DNA of 64,000 bases. Origin: Aliiroseovarius sp. S1339 (GTDB taxonomy: Bacteria; Pseudomonadota; Alphaproteobacteria; Rhodobacterales; Rhodobacteraceae). The notes below the pieces were generated by a model. That model searched no databases and was not told the DNA's origin. It saw only the letters and a program-made list of their open reading frames with translations. The stretch lies in NCBI RefSeq assembly GCF_023195695.1, contig NZ_JALPQG010000005.1, forward strand, positions 186,001 to 250,000, given 5' to 3'. Positions 24,723 through 34,372 of this stretch are shown one piece after another (positions within the stretch are counted from its first letter, which is position 1; every line of letters starts with the position of its first letter). Both the position numbers and the translations under genes were made by a program.

Positions 24723-26074
24723 GCCGCGTCTTTGATGGCCGTCACCACGATATCCAGCGCGCGGTCCAAATCGTCACGCGCGATGGTCAGGGGCGGCGAC
24801 AGGGTCAACACGCAGCCTTGACTGATCTTAAAGCTCAGACCCGCTTCGAGACAGGTGTAATAGATCCGTTCAGCCCGCGCGTTGCCGGGGGTTTTCAAGG
24901 TCCGATCCTCGACGATTTCAACGCCGAACATCAGGCCGCGACCGCGAATGTCCCCGACAATCGGGACATCTTGCAAACGATCCCGGAGCACTTGCATCGC
25001 GTGGGTGCCAAGCTCGGCGGATCGGGCGACCAATCCTTCTTCCTCAATGATCTCGATGGTGGTCAGGGCGGCGCGGGATGTAACCGGGTTCTTCTCGTGC
25101 GTGTAATGCCCGATGGCAAAGTCTCCGCATACATCCAATTCTTTGCGAGCCACGCAAGCGGCAATCGGAAGAATGCCACCACCCAGCGCTTTGCCCATGG
25201 TGACGATGTCGGGGATGATCTCGTCATGTTCAAACGCGAACATTTTGCCCGTCTTGCCCAGCCCGGTCGGGATTTCATCCATGATCAGCAGCGCGCCGTG
25301 GCGGTTGCACGCCTCGCGCACAGATTTCCAGAAACCGGGGGGCGGAACATACGGCACCGCACGCATGGGTTCAGCGATCACCGCCGCCACATCGCCTTCG
25401 CGTTCCAACACATACTCGACCATCTTGGCGCAGGCCAATCCGCAGGTGTCAGGGCTTTCGTGATTGTATGGGCAGCGGTAGCAGGCGAAGGGTGCGACGT
25501 GCTCGGTGCCCGACAGAAGCGGCCCCGCGATGTGGCTGCGGAACGTCGCCTCGCCCCCCACGCTGGCAGCCCCCATACCTGCCCCATGAAACGCATCCCA
25601 GAACGAGATGGTCTTGAACCGCCCCGTCGCTGCGCGGGCGATTTTCAACGCCACCTCATTGGCGTCTGAACCGCCGGTGGTGAACAGAACCTTGCCCAGA
25701 TCGCCGGGCGCAATCGCGGCCAGCTTTTCAGCCAATTCGACCGCCGGATCGTTGGTGAAGCGGCGCGGGGCAAAGGGCAGATCATCCAGTTGCGCCTTGA
25801 TCGCAGCAATCAGCTTGGGGTGACCGTAACCGATGTGATGCACAGAATTTCCATGAAAATCCATGAACTTGCGACCATCTGCATCCTCGATCCAGATACC
25901 GTCCGCCTTGGCAATGGTGCTGACACACGGGCTGGAGAGGCTTTGGTGCATGAACGCCTTGGCGTCGCGTTTTAGAAGCGGAGCAGAGTTCGGGCCGATG
26001 GATTTCTTCAACCAAGACTGCCGGGCGTCTGACGTGTTGGATTCGCCTTCGGTGTGAACGATTTTCTTGGTCAT
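24719..26074 (-). CDS. pbfA: PLP enzyme of class III aminotransferase fold, likely PbfA-type hydroxyaminoethylphosphonate ammonia-lyase
   Basis: 451-aa PLP enzyme of the class III aminotransferase fold. The PLP lysine is in VTMGKALGGGILPIA, the cofactor-binding Asp in LLIMDEIPTGLG and the phosphate-group loop in TTGGSDANEVAL. By sequence alone it would be a generic aminotransferase. Known PbfA enzymes of this fold convert (R)-1-hydroxy-2-aminoethylphosphonate to phosphonoacetaldehyde and ammonia, and their genes sit with phnW, phnY and phnA, as here. The assignment rests on this context. It follows phnY after 74 bases that hold a strong hairpin, and overlaps the EamA gene. Confidence 0.7.
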   Translation of the reverse strand: MTKKIVHTEGESNTSDARQSWLKKSIGPNSAPLLKRDAKAFMHQSLSSPCVSTIAKADGIWIEDADGRKFMDFHGNSVHHIGYGHPKLIAAIKAQLDDLPFAPRRFTNDPAVELAEKLAAIAPGDLGKVLFTTGGSDANEVALKIARAATGRFKTISFWDAFHGAGMGAASVGGEATFRSHIAGPLLSGTEHVAPFACYRCPYNHESPDTCGLACAKMVEYVLEREGDVAAVIAEPMRAVPYVPPPGFWKSVREACNRHGALLIMDEIPTGLGKTGKMFAFEHDEIIPDIVTMGKALGGGILPIAACVARKELDVCGDFAIGHYTHEKNPVTSRAALTTIEIIEEEGLVARSAELGTHAMQVLRDRLQDVPIVGDIRGRGLMFGVEIVEDRTLKTPGNARAERIYYTCLEAGLSFKISQGCVLTLSPPLTIARDDLDRALDIVVTAIKDAA

Positions 26075-26087
26075 GGTGCCTCAATTG

Positions 26088-26120
26088 AAAAAGGTGAGGC
26101 TCAGATATCTGAGCCTCACA
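26088..26120 (-). terminator. Perfect palindrome plus T-run between phnY and the pbfA-like gene
   Basis: The 26 bases at 26095-26120 are a perfect palindrome (arm GTGAGGCTCAGAT). On the minus strand it is followed by CCTTTTTC and, a few bases later, the ribosome site of the pbfA-like gene. A hairpin plus T-run is the form of an intrinsic terminator, here placed inside an apparent operon, so it may let only part of the transcripts continue. It could also be a protein operator, since such long perfect palindromes are often regulator sites. Confidence 0.7.
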
Positions 26121-26148
26121 GTCAGGGAGGAAATATGAGCCGCGACCC

Positions 26149-27597
26149 CTAGTTTGGCCAGGGCAGCGAATAGGTTTTCACGTTGGTAAAGAACTTCATC
26201 GCCTCGATCACGCCTTCCTTGACGGCGTTGCCACTGTCCTTGATCCCGCCAAAAGGCGACATTTCGATACGGTAGCCGGGCTGTTCCCAGATGTTGCAAG
26301 TGCCGACATCCAAACCGTTGATATAGGCAATCGCGCGGTGCAGATCGTTGGTGCAAACACCCGATGACAGCCCGAATTGGGTCGAGTTCGAGATCGCCAT
26401 AACCTCGTCATCATTGTCAGGCACACGCACGATCGGGATGATTGGGCCGAAGGTTTCCTCCATCACCAATTCGCTGTCATGGGGCACGTGGTCCACCACG
26501 ATGGGTGGCAGAAGCGCGCCGTCGCGTCCGGGGTGATACAGAATTTTCGCGCCGTCTTTCTCGGCCATGAACACACGTTTTTCGAAAAGCTCTGCGGCCT
26601 GCGCATGGATCACGCAGCCCAGTTCCGTTTTGGGGTCTTGTGGATCGCCGAACTTGATTGCCTTGGCCTTAGCCAGCACCAGCGGAACAAACCTGTCGGC
26701 GACGCTTTCCTGCACAAGAATACGTTTGATGGCTGTGCAGCGTTGCCCGGAATTTCCTGTGGCCCCCGCCACCGCGATGGTCGCAGCCTTGTCCAGATCG
26801 GCGTCGTTCAGATCGTTGCAGACGATCAACGGATCGTTGCCGCCAAGCTCCAGCGCCTGCCGTTTGTAGGCCGCCTTTTCGGCGATCATCTTGCCCACCG
26901 GCACACCACCCGTGAAGGTAATGATGTCGATATTTTCATTGACGATCATCTCTTCCCCGATGTCCTGCGGCCAGCCAGTGACAACCTGAAACATCTCGGG
27001 CGGCAGTCCCGCCTCATAGAGGATATCGGCCAGCGCAATCGCGGTCAGGGGCGTCAGTTCGGTCGGCTTGCACACCATGCAGTTGTTGGTCGCAATCGAC
27101 GGGGCAATCTTGTGGCTGACCATGTTCAGCGGATGGTTGAACGGTGTGATCGCGCTGATCGCTTTCACCGGTTCGCGCTTGGTGAAAATCTTGCGTTCTT
27201 TGCCGTTATGGGTCAGGTCGCACGAGAAAATCTCGCCGTCATCATTCATCGCCTGCTGGGCGGCAAATTGATACACATCCTGCGCGCGCTTGGTCTCGTA
27301 AATGGCGTGCTGGTGGCAGATGCCAAGCTCCAACGTCAGCCATTTGGCCAGAAATTCACGCCGCTCGCCGATCAATTCGCCTGCCCGCTGCAGGATTTGC
27401 GACCGTTCATAGCGTGACAATTTCGATTTGTAGTTCGCGGCAATCTCGAATGCTTTGCGCGCGTGTTCGGCTTGGCCTGCTGCAACCGTACCAATCACTT
27501 CATCGGTGTATGGATACTTCACCGGGACGACATCGTCGGTGAACACGATCTCGCCCCCGATGCGCATCCCTTCGTGTCGAATATCGTCTTCGCTCAT
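26149..27597 (-). CDS. phnY: Phosphonoacetaldehyde dehydrogenase
   Basis: 482-aa NAD-dependent aldehyde dehydrogenase that oxidises phosphonoacetaldehyde to phosphonoacetate. The catalytic Cys is in [15 protein letters not shown], the general-base Glu in [10 protein letters not shown] and the oxyanion Asn in [13 protein letters not shown]. The family is assigned from its position between phnA and the pbfA-like gene and from overall likeness to PhnY. The ATG at 27597 has AAGGA 7 bases upstream; an in-frame ATG at 27612 lies next to that site and is less likely. The start overlaps no gene but lies 16 bases after phnA. Confidence 0.9.
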   Translation of the reverse strand: MSEDDIRHEGMRIGGEIVFTDDVVPVKYPYTDEVIGTVAAGQAEHARKAFEIAANYKSKLSRYERSQILQRAGELIGERREFLAKWLTLELGICHQHAIYETKRAQDVYQFAAQQAMNDDGEIFSCDLTHNGKERKIFTKREPVKAISAITPFNHPLNMVSHKIAPSIATNNCMVCKPTELTPLTAIALADILYEAGLPPEMFQVVTGWPQDIGEEMIVNENIDIITFTGGVPVGKMIAEKAAYKRQALELGGNDPLIVCNDLNDADLDKAATIAVAGATGNSGQRCTAIKRILVQESVADRFVPLVLAKAKAIKFGDPQDPKTELGCVIHAQAAELFEKRVFMAEKDGAKILYHPGRDGALLPPIVVDHVPHDSELVMEETFGPIIPIVRVPDNDDEVMAISNSTQFGLSSGVCTNDLHRAIAYINGLDVGTCNIWEQPGYRIEMSPFGGIKDSGNAVKEGVIEAMKFFTNVKTYSLPWPN

Positions 27598-27613
27598 CAC
27601 GTTATCCTTCATA

Positions 27614-28858
27614 TCAAAGCGCCGCGGCTTCGGTGGCATAGAAAAACGCGTCGAAATTCCGCAGCACCGGGCGTTCCGGCAGGGGCAGAACGCGGTTGCA
27701 GATAAAGGGCACTTCTTGCTCGGTCAGCCCGCCATGGCTGCGCAAGGGTTCGTTCAACGCCGCCAGATCGTGGCGGTGCTCAGACGTGCCAATGCAGATG
27801 TTTTCACCTGACACCAATACCACGTCGCCAATCCGGTCGCCGGGCAGTTCAAAGCGCGCAACCGCTTCGGCCTTGGTCAGCACATCGGTGATCCCGTTGG
27901 TTGCGCGCAGCTTGGCCATGATGTCATCATGGTCCGCGCCATCAGGCAGATAGGCGGTGGCAAAAGAGCCAAGCGCGCCGTGGTGCACAACATAGGGGTC
28001 GGTGATCGGCAGGATCAGACGCGCGGCGGCTTCACCCAGCCAACCATCCAGCAGGTCCTGCACATACACGACCGAGGGCGAACCATCGGCGTGGTGCTTG
28101 GGTTTCATGCCATGATCAGCGGTCACGACGATGGCCGCACCCATCGCGTCAAGTTCGGTTAGGTATTTGTCGAACATCTCGTAAAACGCCTTGGCCTCGG
28201 CCTGATCGGGGGCATATTTGTGTTGCACATAATCCGTGGTGGTCAGATACATCACGTCCGGCTTCCATTCGCGCAGAAGCTTCACGCCGGCGGCAAACAC
28301 AAACTCGGAAAGCTCGGCTGAATAGACCTCTGGCTGCGCCATACCCAGCCATGTGCTGGCCGCGTCCTGACCATGTTCGGCTTGGGTGGAGGTGTCAGAC
28401 TTCTCGGCCGAGAAGCATTTCGCGCGATCCTCGTCGAACTTCAGACCAGCTCCCAGCAAAGCGCGTAGTTTGTCCTTCGCCGTCACAATCGCAACCCGTG
28501 CGCCCGCCTCGTAGAACTGCGAAAAGATCGTCGGCGCGCGCAAGAAGCGCACGTCGTTCATCATCACCTCTTCGCCGGTTTCCGGCTCGTAAAGATAGTT
28601 GCCGCAAATCCCGTGCACGACCGGCGGACGCCCGGTGGCAATAGACAAGTTGTTGGGATTGGTGAAGGACGGAATGACCGAATGCGCCAGCCGGTCGGTG
28701 CCGGTTTCGCGCATACGTTTCAGGGTCGGCATCAAGCCATCGGCAATCGCCTTGTCCAGATATTCCGGTTCGCAGCCATCAAGGCAAATCGCAATCGCAC
28801 AGGTTTTCGGAGCAGGATAGGCACGCCCGTTTGCAACGACGGGGGATTGAATGGTCAT
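27614..28858 (-). CDS. phnA: Phosphonoacetate hydrolase
   Basis: 414-aa zinc enzyme of the alkaline phosphatase superfamily that splits phosphonoacetate into acetate and phosphate. The metal and nucleophile residues are present: Asp27 (CLDGCEP), Thr66 (SFTNPNN), Asp and His in TTDYVQHKY, Asp-His in [11 protein letters not shown] and a late His in [11 protein letters not shown]. This matches the set known for Sinorhizobium PhnA. It follows phnW after 18 bases. With PhnW and PhnY it completes the hydrolytic aminoethylphosphonate route that releases phosphate. Confidence 0.95.
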   Translation of the reverse strand: MTIQSPVVANGRAYPAPKTCAIAICLDGCEPEYLDKAIADGLMPTLKRMRETGTDRLAHSVIPSFTNPNNLSIATGRPPVVHGICGNYLYEPETGEEVMMNDVRFLRAPTIFSQFYEAGARVAIVTAKDKLRALLGAGLKFDEDRAKCFSAEKSDTSTQAEHGQDAASTWLGMAQPEVYSAELSEFVFAAGVKLLREWKPDVMYLTTTDYVQHKYAPDQAEAKAFYEMFDKYLTELDAMGAAIVVTADHGMKPKHHADGSPSVVYVQDLLDGWLGEAAARLILPITDPYVVHHGALGSFATAYLPDGADHDDIMAKLRATNGITDVLTKAEAVARFELPGDRIGDVVLVSGENICIGTSEHRHDLAALNEPLRSHGGLTEQEVPFICNRVLPLPERPVLRNFDAFFYATEAAAL

Positions 28859-28876
28859 TAAGTCTTTCCTTCGTAT

Positions 28877-30064
28877 TCAGGCAGCCAGCTTGGCGCGTTC
28901 TTCAAGTGCAATTGCAGGAGGTGCCGCGCTTTCTACGCCCATCTCGTCCAACGATTCCTTCGCGGCAGTTACAACCTGCCGCATGACGTTTCCATCCATC
29001 TGACCGATGCAGCCGACGCGGAAACTGTCGACAACCGTTAGTTTGCCCGGATAGATGATGAACCCCTTGTCTTTCATAAGCTCATAGAAGTGGTCAAAGA
29101 CGAAGTTTTCATCCGCCGGGCAGAAGAAGGTCACGATGATGGGCGACAGCCAGCGATCTTTCAGCAGGGTTTCGAACCCAAGTTCGCGCATGCCGTCGAC
29201 CATCACGTCGCGGTTGCGCGTGTAACGCCCGCCACGACCGGCAACGCCGCCCTCGGCCTCGTGGCCGCGCAGAGCTTCAAGAAATGCTGCAACGACATGG
29301 GTGGGCGGAGTGAACCGCCATTGTCCGGTCTTGTTCATATGCGCCCATTGCGCGTGGACATCCAGGCTCAGCGAATGGCTATTACCTTTGGCGGACTCCA
29401 GCTCGGATTTACGGGCAATGATGAAGCCAAAGCCCGGCACACCTTCGATGCATTTGTTGGCAGAGGACACCATCGCCTCGTATCGGATATCCGCGACCTT
29501 CAATTCGATCGCCCCAAAGGCGGACATCGAGTCGACCAGCAGCTTCCGTCCGGCAGCGTATGTTGCTTCCGAGATTTCCTCGACTGGGTTCAGAATACCA
29601 GAACTGGTTTCGCAGTGAATGGCGACGACATGGGTGATCGCGGGGTCATCGGCCAGGATCTGCGCGACCTCATCACCGCGCGGCGGAAGATAGTCACCCT
29701 TGTTCAGCACGATATGCTCGCGCCCAAGATACTCCAGCGTCTGCGCAGATCGCATCCCATAGGCGCCGTTTGCCAGCACCAGCGCCTTACCGTCACGCGG
29801 AATGAAGGACGCCAACATGGCCTCGACCGAGAACGATCCGCTGCCCTGCATCGGCACGCAATCGAACTCATCAGAGCCTTCGCCCAGCAACGCCAGCAGG
29901 CGCGCGCGCATATCGCTGGTCATGGCGCGGAAGTCATCGTCCCAGCTTCCCCAGTCGCGCAACATCGCCTCCTTGACGGCATAAGACGTGGTCAGCGGGC
30001 CGGGTGTCAGAAGATAGGGTTCGCCCAGACGCGGCGGTTCGATTTCGATGTCAGAGGCCGTCAT
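28877..30064 (-). CDS. phnW: 2-aminoethylphosphonate-pyruvate transaminase
   Basis: 395-aa PLP aminotransferase that transfers the amino group of 2-aminoethylphosphonate to pyruvate, giving phosphonoacetaldehyde and alanine. It opens with LLTPGPLTTSYAVKEAML, the PhnW signature, and the PLP lysine is in SSANKCIEGVPGFGFI (about residue 199). The Asp that holds the cofactor ring is in LVDSMSAFGA. A GGAG site lies before the ATG. It is the first gene of the catabolic operon and is divergent from the LysR regulator gene across 118 bases. Confidence 0.95.
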   Translation of the reverse strand: MTASDIEIEPPRLGEPYLLTPGPLTTSYAVKEAMLRDWGSWDDDFRAMTSDMRARLLALLGEGSDEFDCVPMQGSGSFSVEAMLASFIPRDGKALVLANGAYGMRSAQTLEYLGREHIVLNKGDYLPPRGDEVAQILADDPAITHVVAIHCETSSGILNPVEEISEATYAAGRKLLVDSMSAFGAIELKVADIRYEAMVSSANKCIEGVPGFGFIIARKSELESAKGNSHSLSLDVHAQWAHMNKTGQWRFTPPTHVVAAFLEALRGHEAEGGVAGRGGRYTRNRDVMVDGMRELGFETLLKDRWLSPIIVTFFCPADENFVFDHFYELMKDKGFIIYPGKLTVVDSFRVGCIGQMDGNVMRQVVTAAKESLDEMGVESAAPPAIALEERAKLAA

Positions 30065-30182
30065 GATCTATCTCCGAAAGGGGGAACTCAAGAACAGCAT
30101 TGCAGTAACTTTATCCATATGTGAAATTGCAATTAACAATCAAAGCATAGGTTTTTCTTATGTCTAAAAATGCAGGAATTTC
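30065..30182. promoter_or_regulatory. Divergent regulatory region, phnW and LysR gene
   Basis: 118 AT-rich bases between the divergent phnW and LysR genes. It holds a 10-bp perfect palindrome AATTGCAATT at 30125-30134 and the ribosome sites of both genes. By the usual LysR arrangement the regulator should bind here and control both directions. The exact site is not proven by the sequence. Confidence 0.55.
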
Positions 30183-31073
30183 ATGCGCCACAGCCAGCTA
30201 AAAGCCTTCCATTATGTTGCCCTTCTGGGTGGCTTTTCACGCGCTGCCGAAGCGCTGTTGCTGACGCAACCTGCGATCTCGGAACAAGTCAAAAAGCTTG
30301 AACAGGATCACGACACGCTGCTGTTCCACCGCGAACGAAAACGCGTCCGGCTGACCGAGGAGGGCGCGCAGTTGTTTCTGTTCACCAAGCAGTATTTTGA
30401 GATTGAGCAGCAGATCGAAGAATACATGTCCTCGACCAGTGCCGCTGTGGATGGCGAACTGCGCATCGTTGCCGACAGCGCCCATCACATCACCTTCTTC
30501 CTAGGCAGTTTTCGCAAGCGCTATCCCAATATCTCGGTCACGCTGCGCACCGGCAACACCGAAGAAATTCTAGAAGAACTGCGGGCCTATAACGCAGAAA
30601 TCGGTATCGTCGGTAGCCTTTCACCCGGTAGCGATATGGAAGCTCTGAACCTTGGCAGCACCAAGATCACAGCATTCGCGGCGCGCGGATCGTCCCTGGC
30701 ATCGAAGCCCAAACTAAGCTTGCAAGATCTGTCGAAGCTGCCCCTGATCTTTCGCGAACAGGGGTCGAAAACCCGCCAGAAGCTTGAAGAGACGGCAAAG
30801 AAGCAGGGCTTGACGCTGGATCCAGCCATCGTCGCCGAGGGGCGTGAAGCTGTGCGCGAAGTTGTCGCGTCAGGCGCAGGAATCGGCTTTGTTTCGCAGG
30901 CTGAATACGGCCATGATGACCGGCTGACCCAGATTCAACTGACCGACGCGGACATCGAGATGAGCGAGACTCTGGTCCATCTAAGGCAGAGGCGCGACAT
31001 CAAAGTAATCCGCGCCTTCATGGACTTCGCGCGCACCGCACAGCGGGAGAAGAACAACAGCGCCGCCAACTAA
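30183..31073 (+). CDS. LysR-family regulator of aminophosphonate catabolism
   Basis: 296-aa LysR-type transcriptional regulator. The HTH spans about residues 6-50 (LKAFHYVALLGGFSRAAEALLLTQPAISEQVKKLEQ), followed by the effector-binding domain with two lobes (GELRIVADSAHHI onward). An AGGA site is 5 bases before the ATG. Its divergent position next to phnW and convergent position to the transporter operon point to control of aminoethylphosphonate use, probably with a pathway compound as inducer. Confidence 0.9.
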   Translation: MRHSQLKAFHYVALLGGFSRAAEALLLTQPAISEQVKKLEQDHDTLLFHRERKRVRLTEEGAQLFLFTKQYFEIEQQIEEYMSSTSAAVDGELRIVADSAHHITFFLGSFRKRYPNISVTLRTGNTEEILEELRAYNAEIGIVGSLSPGSDMEALNLGSTKITAFAARGSSLASKPKLSLQDLSKLPLIFREQGSKTRQKLEETAKKQGLTLDPAIVAEGREAVREVVASGAGIGFVSQAEYGHDDRLTQIQLTDADIEMSETLVHLRQRRDIKVIRAFMDFARTAQREKNNSAAN

Positions 31074-31106
31074 GCTGGCGCTGCCACTCATTTTACCAAT
31101 CGCCGA

Positions 31107-33125
31107 TCAACGCGTTCGCCACGCCTGCGTTCTGACAAGCACACCTTTTGAAACCAGCAGGTGAATGATCCGCGCAACCGCGTTGGTATAGAAGATCATC
31201 ATACCCATCGCAGCAGCCGGGGCAATGTCGCCCGCATCATCCATGTTCAGCACCGCGATGGAGGCCAACGAGGTCTTGGGCGAATACAAAAACACCACCG
31301 CAGACACCGTCGTCATCGCATTGACGAACAGATAGATCGAGATGTCCAAAACCGACGGCAAGCAGACTGGCACAGTGACCCGGCTGAACAGCTTCATCGT
31401 GGGCTGCTTCAGCGACGCGGAGACCGATTCAAACTCGCGGTCCATCTGCTTCAATGCCGTGACGGCCGTCAGGTGCGACACCGTATAAAAGTGCGTCACC
31501 GAACAGATCACAAGGATCGCCATCGTGCCGTAGATCGCATTCAGCGGGTTGGACGGACTGTTGAAGAAGAAGATGTAAGCCAAGCCCAGCACCATCCCCG
31601 GAATGGCCATCGGCAACATGGCGAACATCTGAAAGAGCGCGCGGCCAGTTCTGAACCCGTTGGTTTTCTCGACCAGATAGGCTCCGAAAAACACGATCGC
31701 AGTGCCGAATACGGCCGTGAACAGGCCCAGTTTGATCGAATTGTAGTAAGACGCCCAGCCGCCGCCATCCATCTTGTCGAACTGATAGTTGTTGAGGCTC
31801 AGGCTAAGATCATAGGGCCAGAATTTGATCAGGGCGGCGTATTGGCAGATCGCCAGAATACCCACGATGAACAGGCCAACGAACGCGCAATAGATGAACG
31901 ATATCAAGTCCGTGCGCTGGTTGGGTTGCGGCTGATAAGGGACAGACCGCGCCGACAGCAATGCCACCTGCTTCGACTGCACCAATCGGTCGATGGCGAA
32001 CGCAAAGATGGCCGGGATGACGAGCACCACGGACACCACTGCGCCCATCTCGAAATTCTGTTGGCCGATCACCTGTTTGTAGATGTCCACCGCCAGTACA
32101 TTGAACTGACCGCCGATCACCTTTGGCAGTCCGAAGTCGGTGATCACAAGGTTGAACACCACAAACGCCGCCGAGATCAGGCCATAGCGCGCGCCCGGAA
32201 TGGTCACCGTCCAAAACGTGCGCCAGCGCGTGGCCCGCAAACTGGCGGCAGCTTCATAAAGGCGCGCGTCCGAGATCGCCAGCGCGGTCGAGATGATCAT
32301 GAACGCATGTGGGAACGTAAAGAATATGGATCCGATCACGATCCCAATCGGGCCATAAATGCTGGCCCCAAACAAAAGCTCTTTCGCGATACCTTGATTG
32401 CCAAACAGATAGACCAGCGCGATGCCGGGCAACAGCGACGGCACAAGGATCGGGGCCATGGCGATCAGCCGAAACACACCCTTGTAGCGCATACAACTGC
32501 GGTTCAGTGCATAGGCGAACCAAAACGCCAAGGTCACGGTCACGATCGTGCTGACCACCGCAATCCACAGAGAGTTCTTGATCGAGTTGAACAGCGCGGG
32601 CGTCGAGAAGTAGTTGATAAAGTTGTCAAACCCGGTCGCTTTCACAGGTCGCAACTGCACGCGGCGGAAGGTGTTGCTGTCAAGCGTTACCCAATCGGTT
32701 CCATCCTGCAGGGTCGATCCGACAAGAAAACGACCCTCGTCGCTTGTATTGCGGACCTGATACATGACCGGGCTGCGAAAGCTGAAATCGGGAAACAATC
32801 CGGTGACGGGCAAGCGACCATCGGACCCGGTGTTCAGTTCGGCCGGGTCAATCGCGCCGGTTTGCTGGTTCAACACCTCTGCGTTCAGAATGGTCCCATC
32901 AAAGACACCCGCATCGTCGCTGATCTGAAACTCGTATTGCGAAAGCTCGACGCGATAGGTCGAAAAGGACTTGGACAGCATCGCGTAGAGCGGCAAAGCA
33001 AGCGTGATAATAAGGTAAAGCGCGATCACCATCATGCCGCCACGCATTAGGATGTCGTCGCGGCTCAACTTGCCTTTGACGACCGGCCCAGCGGGCATCT
33101 GTGTTGCGTCTGAAATTCCGGCCAT
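31107..33125 (-). CDS. Fused two-domain permease of an aminoethylphosphonate ABC importer
   Basis: 672-aa inner-membrane permease holding both FbpB-type permease halves in one chain. The first EAA-like loop is EAAASLRATRWRTFWTVTIPGAR (about 289-311) and the second lies near ESVSASLKQPTMKLFSRVTVP. A roughly 110-residue periplasmic insertion follows the first helix (FSTYRVELSQYEFQISDD to RRVQLRPVK). Fused permeases of this kind are known in aminoethylphosphonate importers (PhnU2/AepW type). It shares a TGATG junction with the ATPase gene and is the last gene of the transporter unit. Confidence 0.85.
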   Translation of the reverse strand: MAGISDATQMPAGPVVKGKLSRDDILMRGGMMVIALYLIITLALPLYAMLSKSFSTYRVELSQYEFQISDDAGVFDGTILNAEVLNQQTGAIDPAELNTGSDGRLPVTGLFPDFSFRSPVMYQVRNTSDEGRFLVGSTLQDGTDWVTLDSNTFRRVQLRPVKATGFDNFINYFSTPALFNSIKNSLWIAVVSTIVTVTLAFWFAYALNRSCMRYKGVFRLIAMAPILVPSLLPGIALVYLFGNQGIAKELLFGASIYGPIGIVIGSIFFTFPHAFMIISTALAISDARLYEAAASLRATRWRTFWTVTIPGARYGLISAAFVVFNLVITDFGLPKVIGGQFNVLAVDIYKQVIGQQNFEMGAVVSVVLVIPAIFAFAIDRLVQSKQVALLSARSVPYQPQPNQRTDLISFIYCAFVGLFIVGILAICQYAALIKFWPYDLSLSLNNYQFDKMDGGGWASYYNSIKLGLFTAVFGTAIVFFGAYLVEKTNGFRTGRALFQMFAMLPMAIPGMVLGLAYIFFFNSPSNPLNAIYGTMAILVICSVTHFYTVSHLTAVTALKQMDREFESVSASLKQPTMKLFSRVTVPVCLPSVLDISIYLFVNAMTTVSAVVFLYSPKTSLASIAVLNMDDAGDIAPAAAMGMMIFYTNAVARIIHLLVSKGVLVRTQAWRTR

Positions 33126-34237
33126 CAGCTTGCCTCCGGGCGGTCAAACGCCATCAGGCGATCTGTCGGAAGTTCAATAACCATCTGCCGGCCTTCACCA
33201 AGCCGGAGGCGTCGCACGGCATTGATCGAAAAATCGGCAATCAGTTCTGAGGCGCCGAACCGTTCGTTGCGCAAACGGCACCGCCAGAACGACCCAAGGA
33301 ATTCCATTTCATGCAACAGCACGTCGATGCAATTGCGGTTGGGATCATCAGCGTCATAGCCTTCTTCATGCGGTATGATGTCTTCGGGGCGGATCGCGGC
33401 AACGACGGGGGTGCCGTCGCTGAAGCTGTGCTCGTGGCAGGCAAAGGTCTTTTCCCCGACGCTGAGCCGCCCGCCCTTGGTCACCATCGAGGTGATTTGG
33501 TTCATTTCGCCGATGAAGTCGGCAACGAACAAGTTGGCGGGTTCGCGGTAGATCTCGGTAGGGGATCCGACTTGTTCGATCACGCCATGGTTCATGACCA
33601 CGATCCGGTCGGCCATCGCCAACGCCTCTTCCTGATCGTGCGTCACCATGACGGTGGTCACGCCCAGCTTGCGTTGAAGCTCCTTGATCTCGTGGCGCAG
33701 GTGAACGCGCACCTTGGCATCCAGTGCGGACAGCGGCTCATCCAGCAGCAATAGGCCAGGGTTGGTTGCAATCGCGCGCGCCAAAGCAATGCGCTGTTGT
33801 TGACCACCAGAAAGCTGTGCCGGGTATTTCTTTCCTTGTTCCGGCAGACCGACCAGATCAAGTAACTCGGCGACGCGGGCGGTAATCTCGGCTTTGCCGC
33901 GACCGGTGTTTTCCAGACCAAAGGCGATGTTTTTTTCGATCGTCAGGTTGGGAAACAACGCATACGACTGGAAGACAATACCGAAATCGCGCTCGGACGG
34001 CGGCAGGTTCGACACATCCTTTCCGCCCTGCATCACAGTGCCTTTGGTTTGCAAATCCAACCCGGCAATCGCGCGCAGCAATGTGGTCTTGCCGCAGCCG
34101 GAAGGCCCGAGGAAGCAAACAAATTCGCCATTCTTGACCGCCAGTGTGATGTCTTTCAGTGCCAGAAAGGAACCAAAGGCTTTCCACAGGTTGTCAATGC
34201 TCAGATACGTTTCATCAGAAGCGTGGTGTTGTGTCAC
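33125..34237 (-). CDS. Aminoethylphosphonate ABC importer ATPase
   Basis: 370-aa ATPase of the iron/spermidine/phosphonate ABC class. Walker A is GPSGCGKTT, the signature LSGGQQQRIALARA, Walker B LLLDEPLSALD and the switch His is in MVTHDQEEAL. A TOBE domain lies after about residue 240. The GTG at 34237 has AAGGA 8-9 bases upstream, better than the GTG at 34267. The gene is between the binding-protein and permease genes, matching PhnT2/AepV types. Confidence 0.88.
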   Translation of the reverse strand: MTQHHASDETYLSIDNLWKAFGSFLALKDITLAVKNGEFVCFLGPSGCGKTTLLRAIAGLDLQTKGTVMQGGKDVSNLPPSERDFGIVFQSYALFPNLTIEKNIAFGLENTGRGKAEITARVAELLDLVGLPEQGKKYPAQLSGGQQQRIALARAIATNPGLLLLDEPLSALDAKVRVHLRHEIKELQRKLGVTTVMVTHDQEEALAMADRIVVMNHGVIEQVGSPTEIYREPANLFVADFIGEMNQITSMVTKGGRLSVGEKTFACHEHSFSDGTPVVAAIRPEDIIPHEEGYDADDPNRNCIDVLLHEMEFLGSFWRCRLRNERFGASELIADFSINAVRRLRLGEGRQMVIELPTDRLMAFDRPEAS

Positions 34238-34336
34238 GGAGTGGATCCTTACCTCAACGGTTTTCACGTACAGGTGTGCCGACCGGCGTATGCCGGGTCT
34301 GTTCTGTTTGTTTCAAAGAAGGGAACGCATCGGAGT

Positions 34337-34365
34337 GAGCGGGGGGCAAATCCTGTCCCCCGCTC
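34337..34365 (-). promoter_or_regulatory. Intercistronic hairpin after the binding-protein gene
   Basis: A 9-bp perfect stem (GAGCGGGGG and CCCCCGCTC, 34337-34345 and 34357-34365) with an 11-base loop begins 7 bases after the binding-protein stop codon and lies 100 bases before the ATPase start. No T-run follows. Hairpins at this spot usually protect the upstream message so that the binding protein is made in excess of the membrane parts; that role is inferred. Confidence 0.65.
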
Positions 34366-34372
34366 AAAACGA

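Noticed and set aside
31161-33050. A 629-codon open frame on the plus strand opposite the fused permease gene
   Set aside because: It mirrors the high GC of third positions in the permease; the translation is rich in Arg, His and Gln, lacks any motif and has no ribosome site. The minus-strand protein has clear family motifs.
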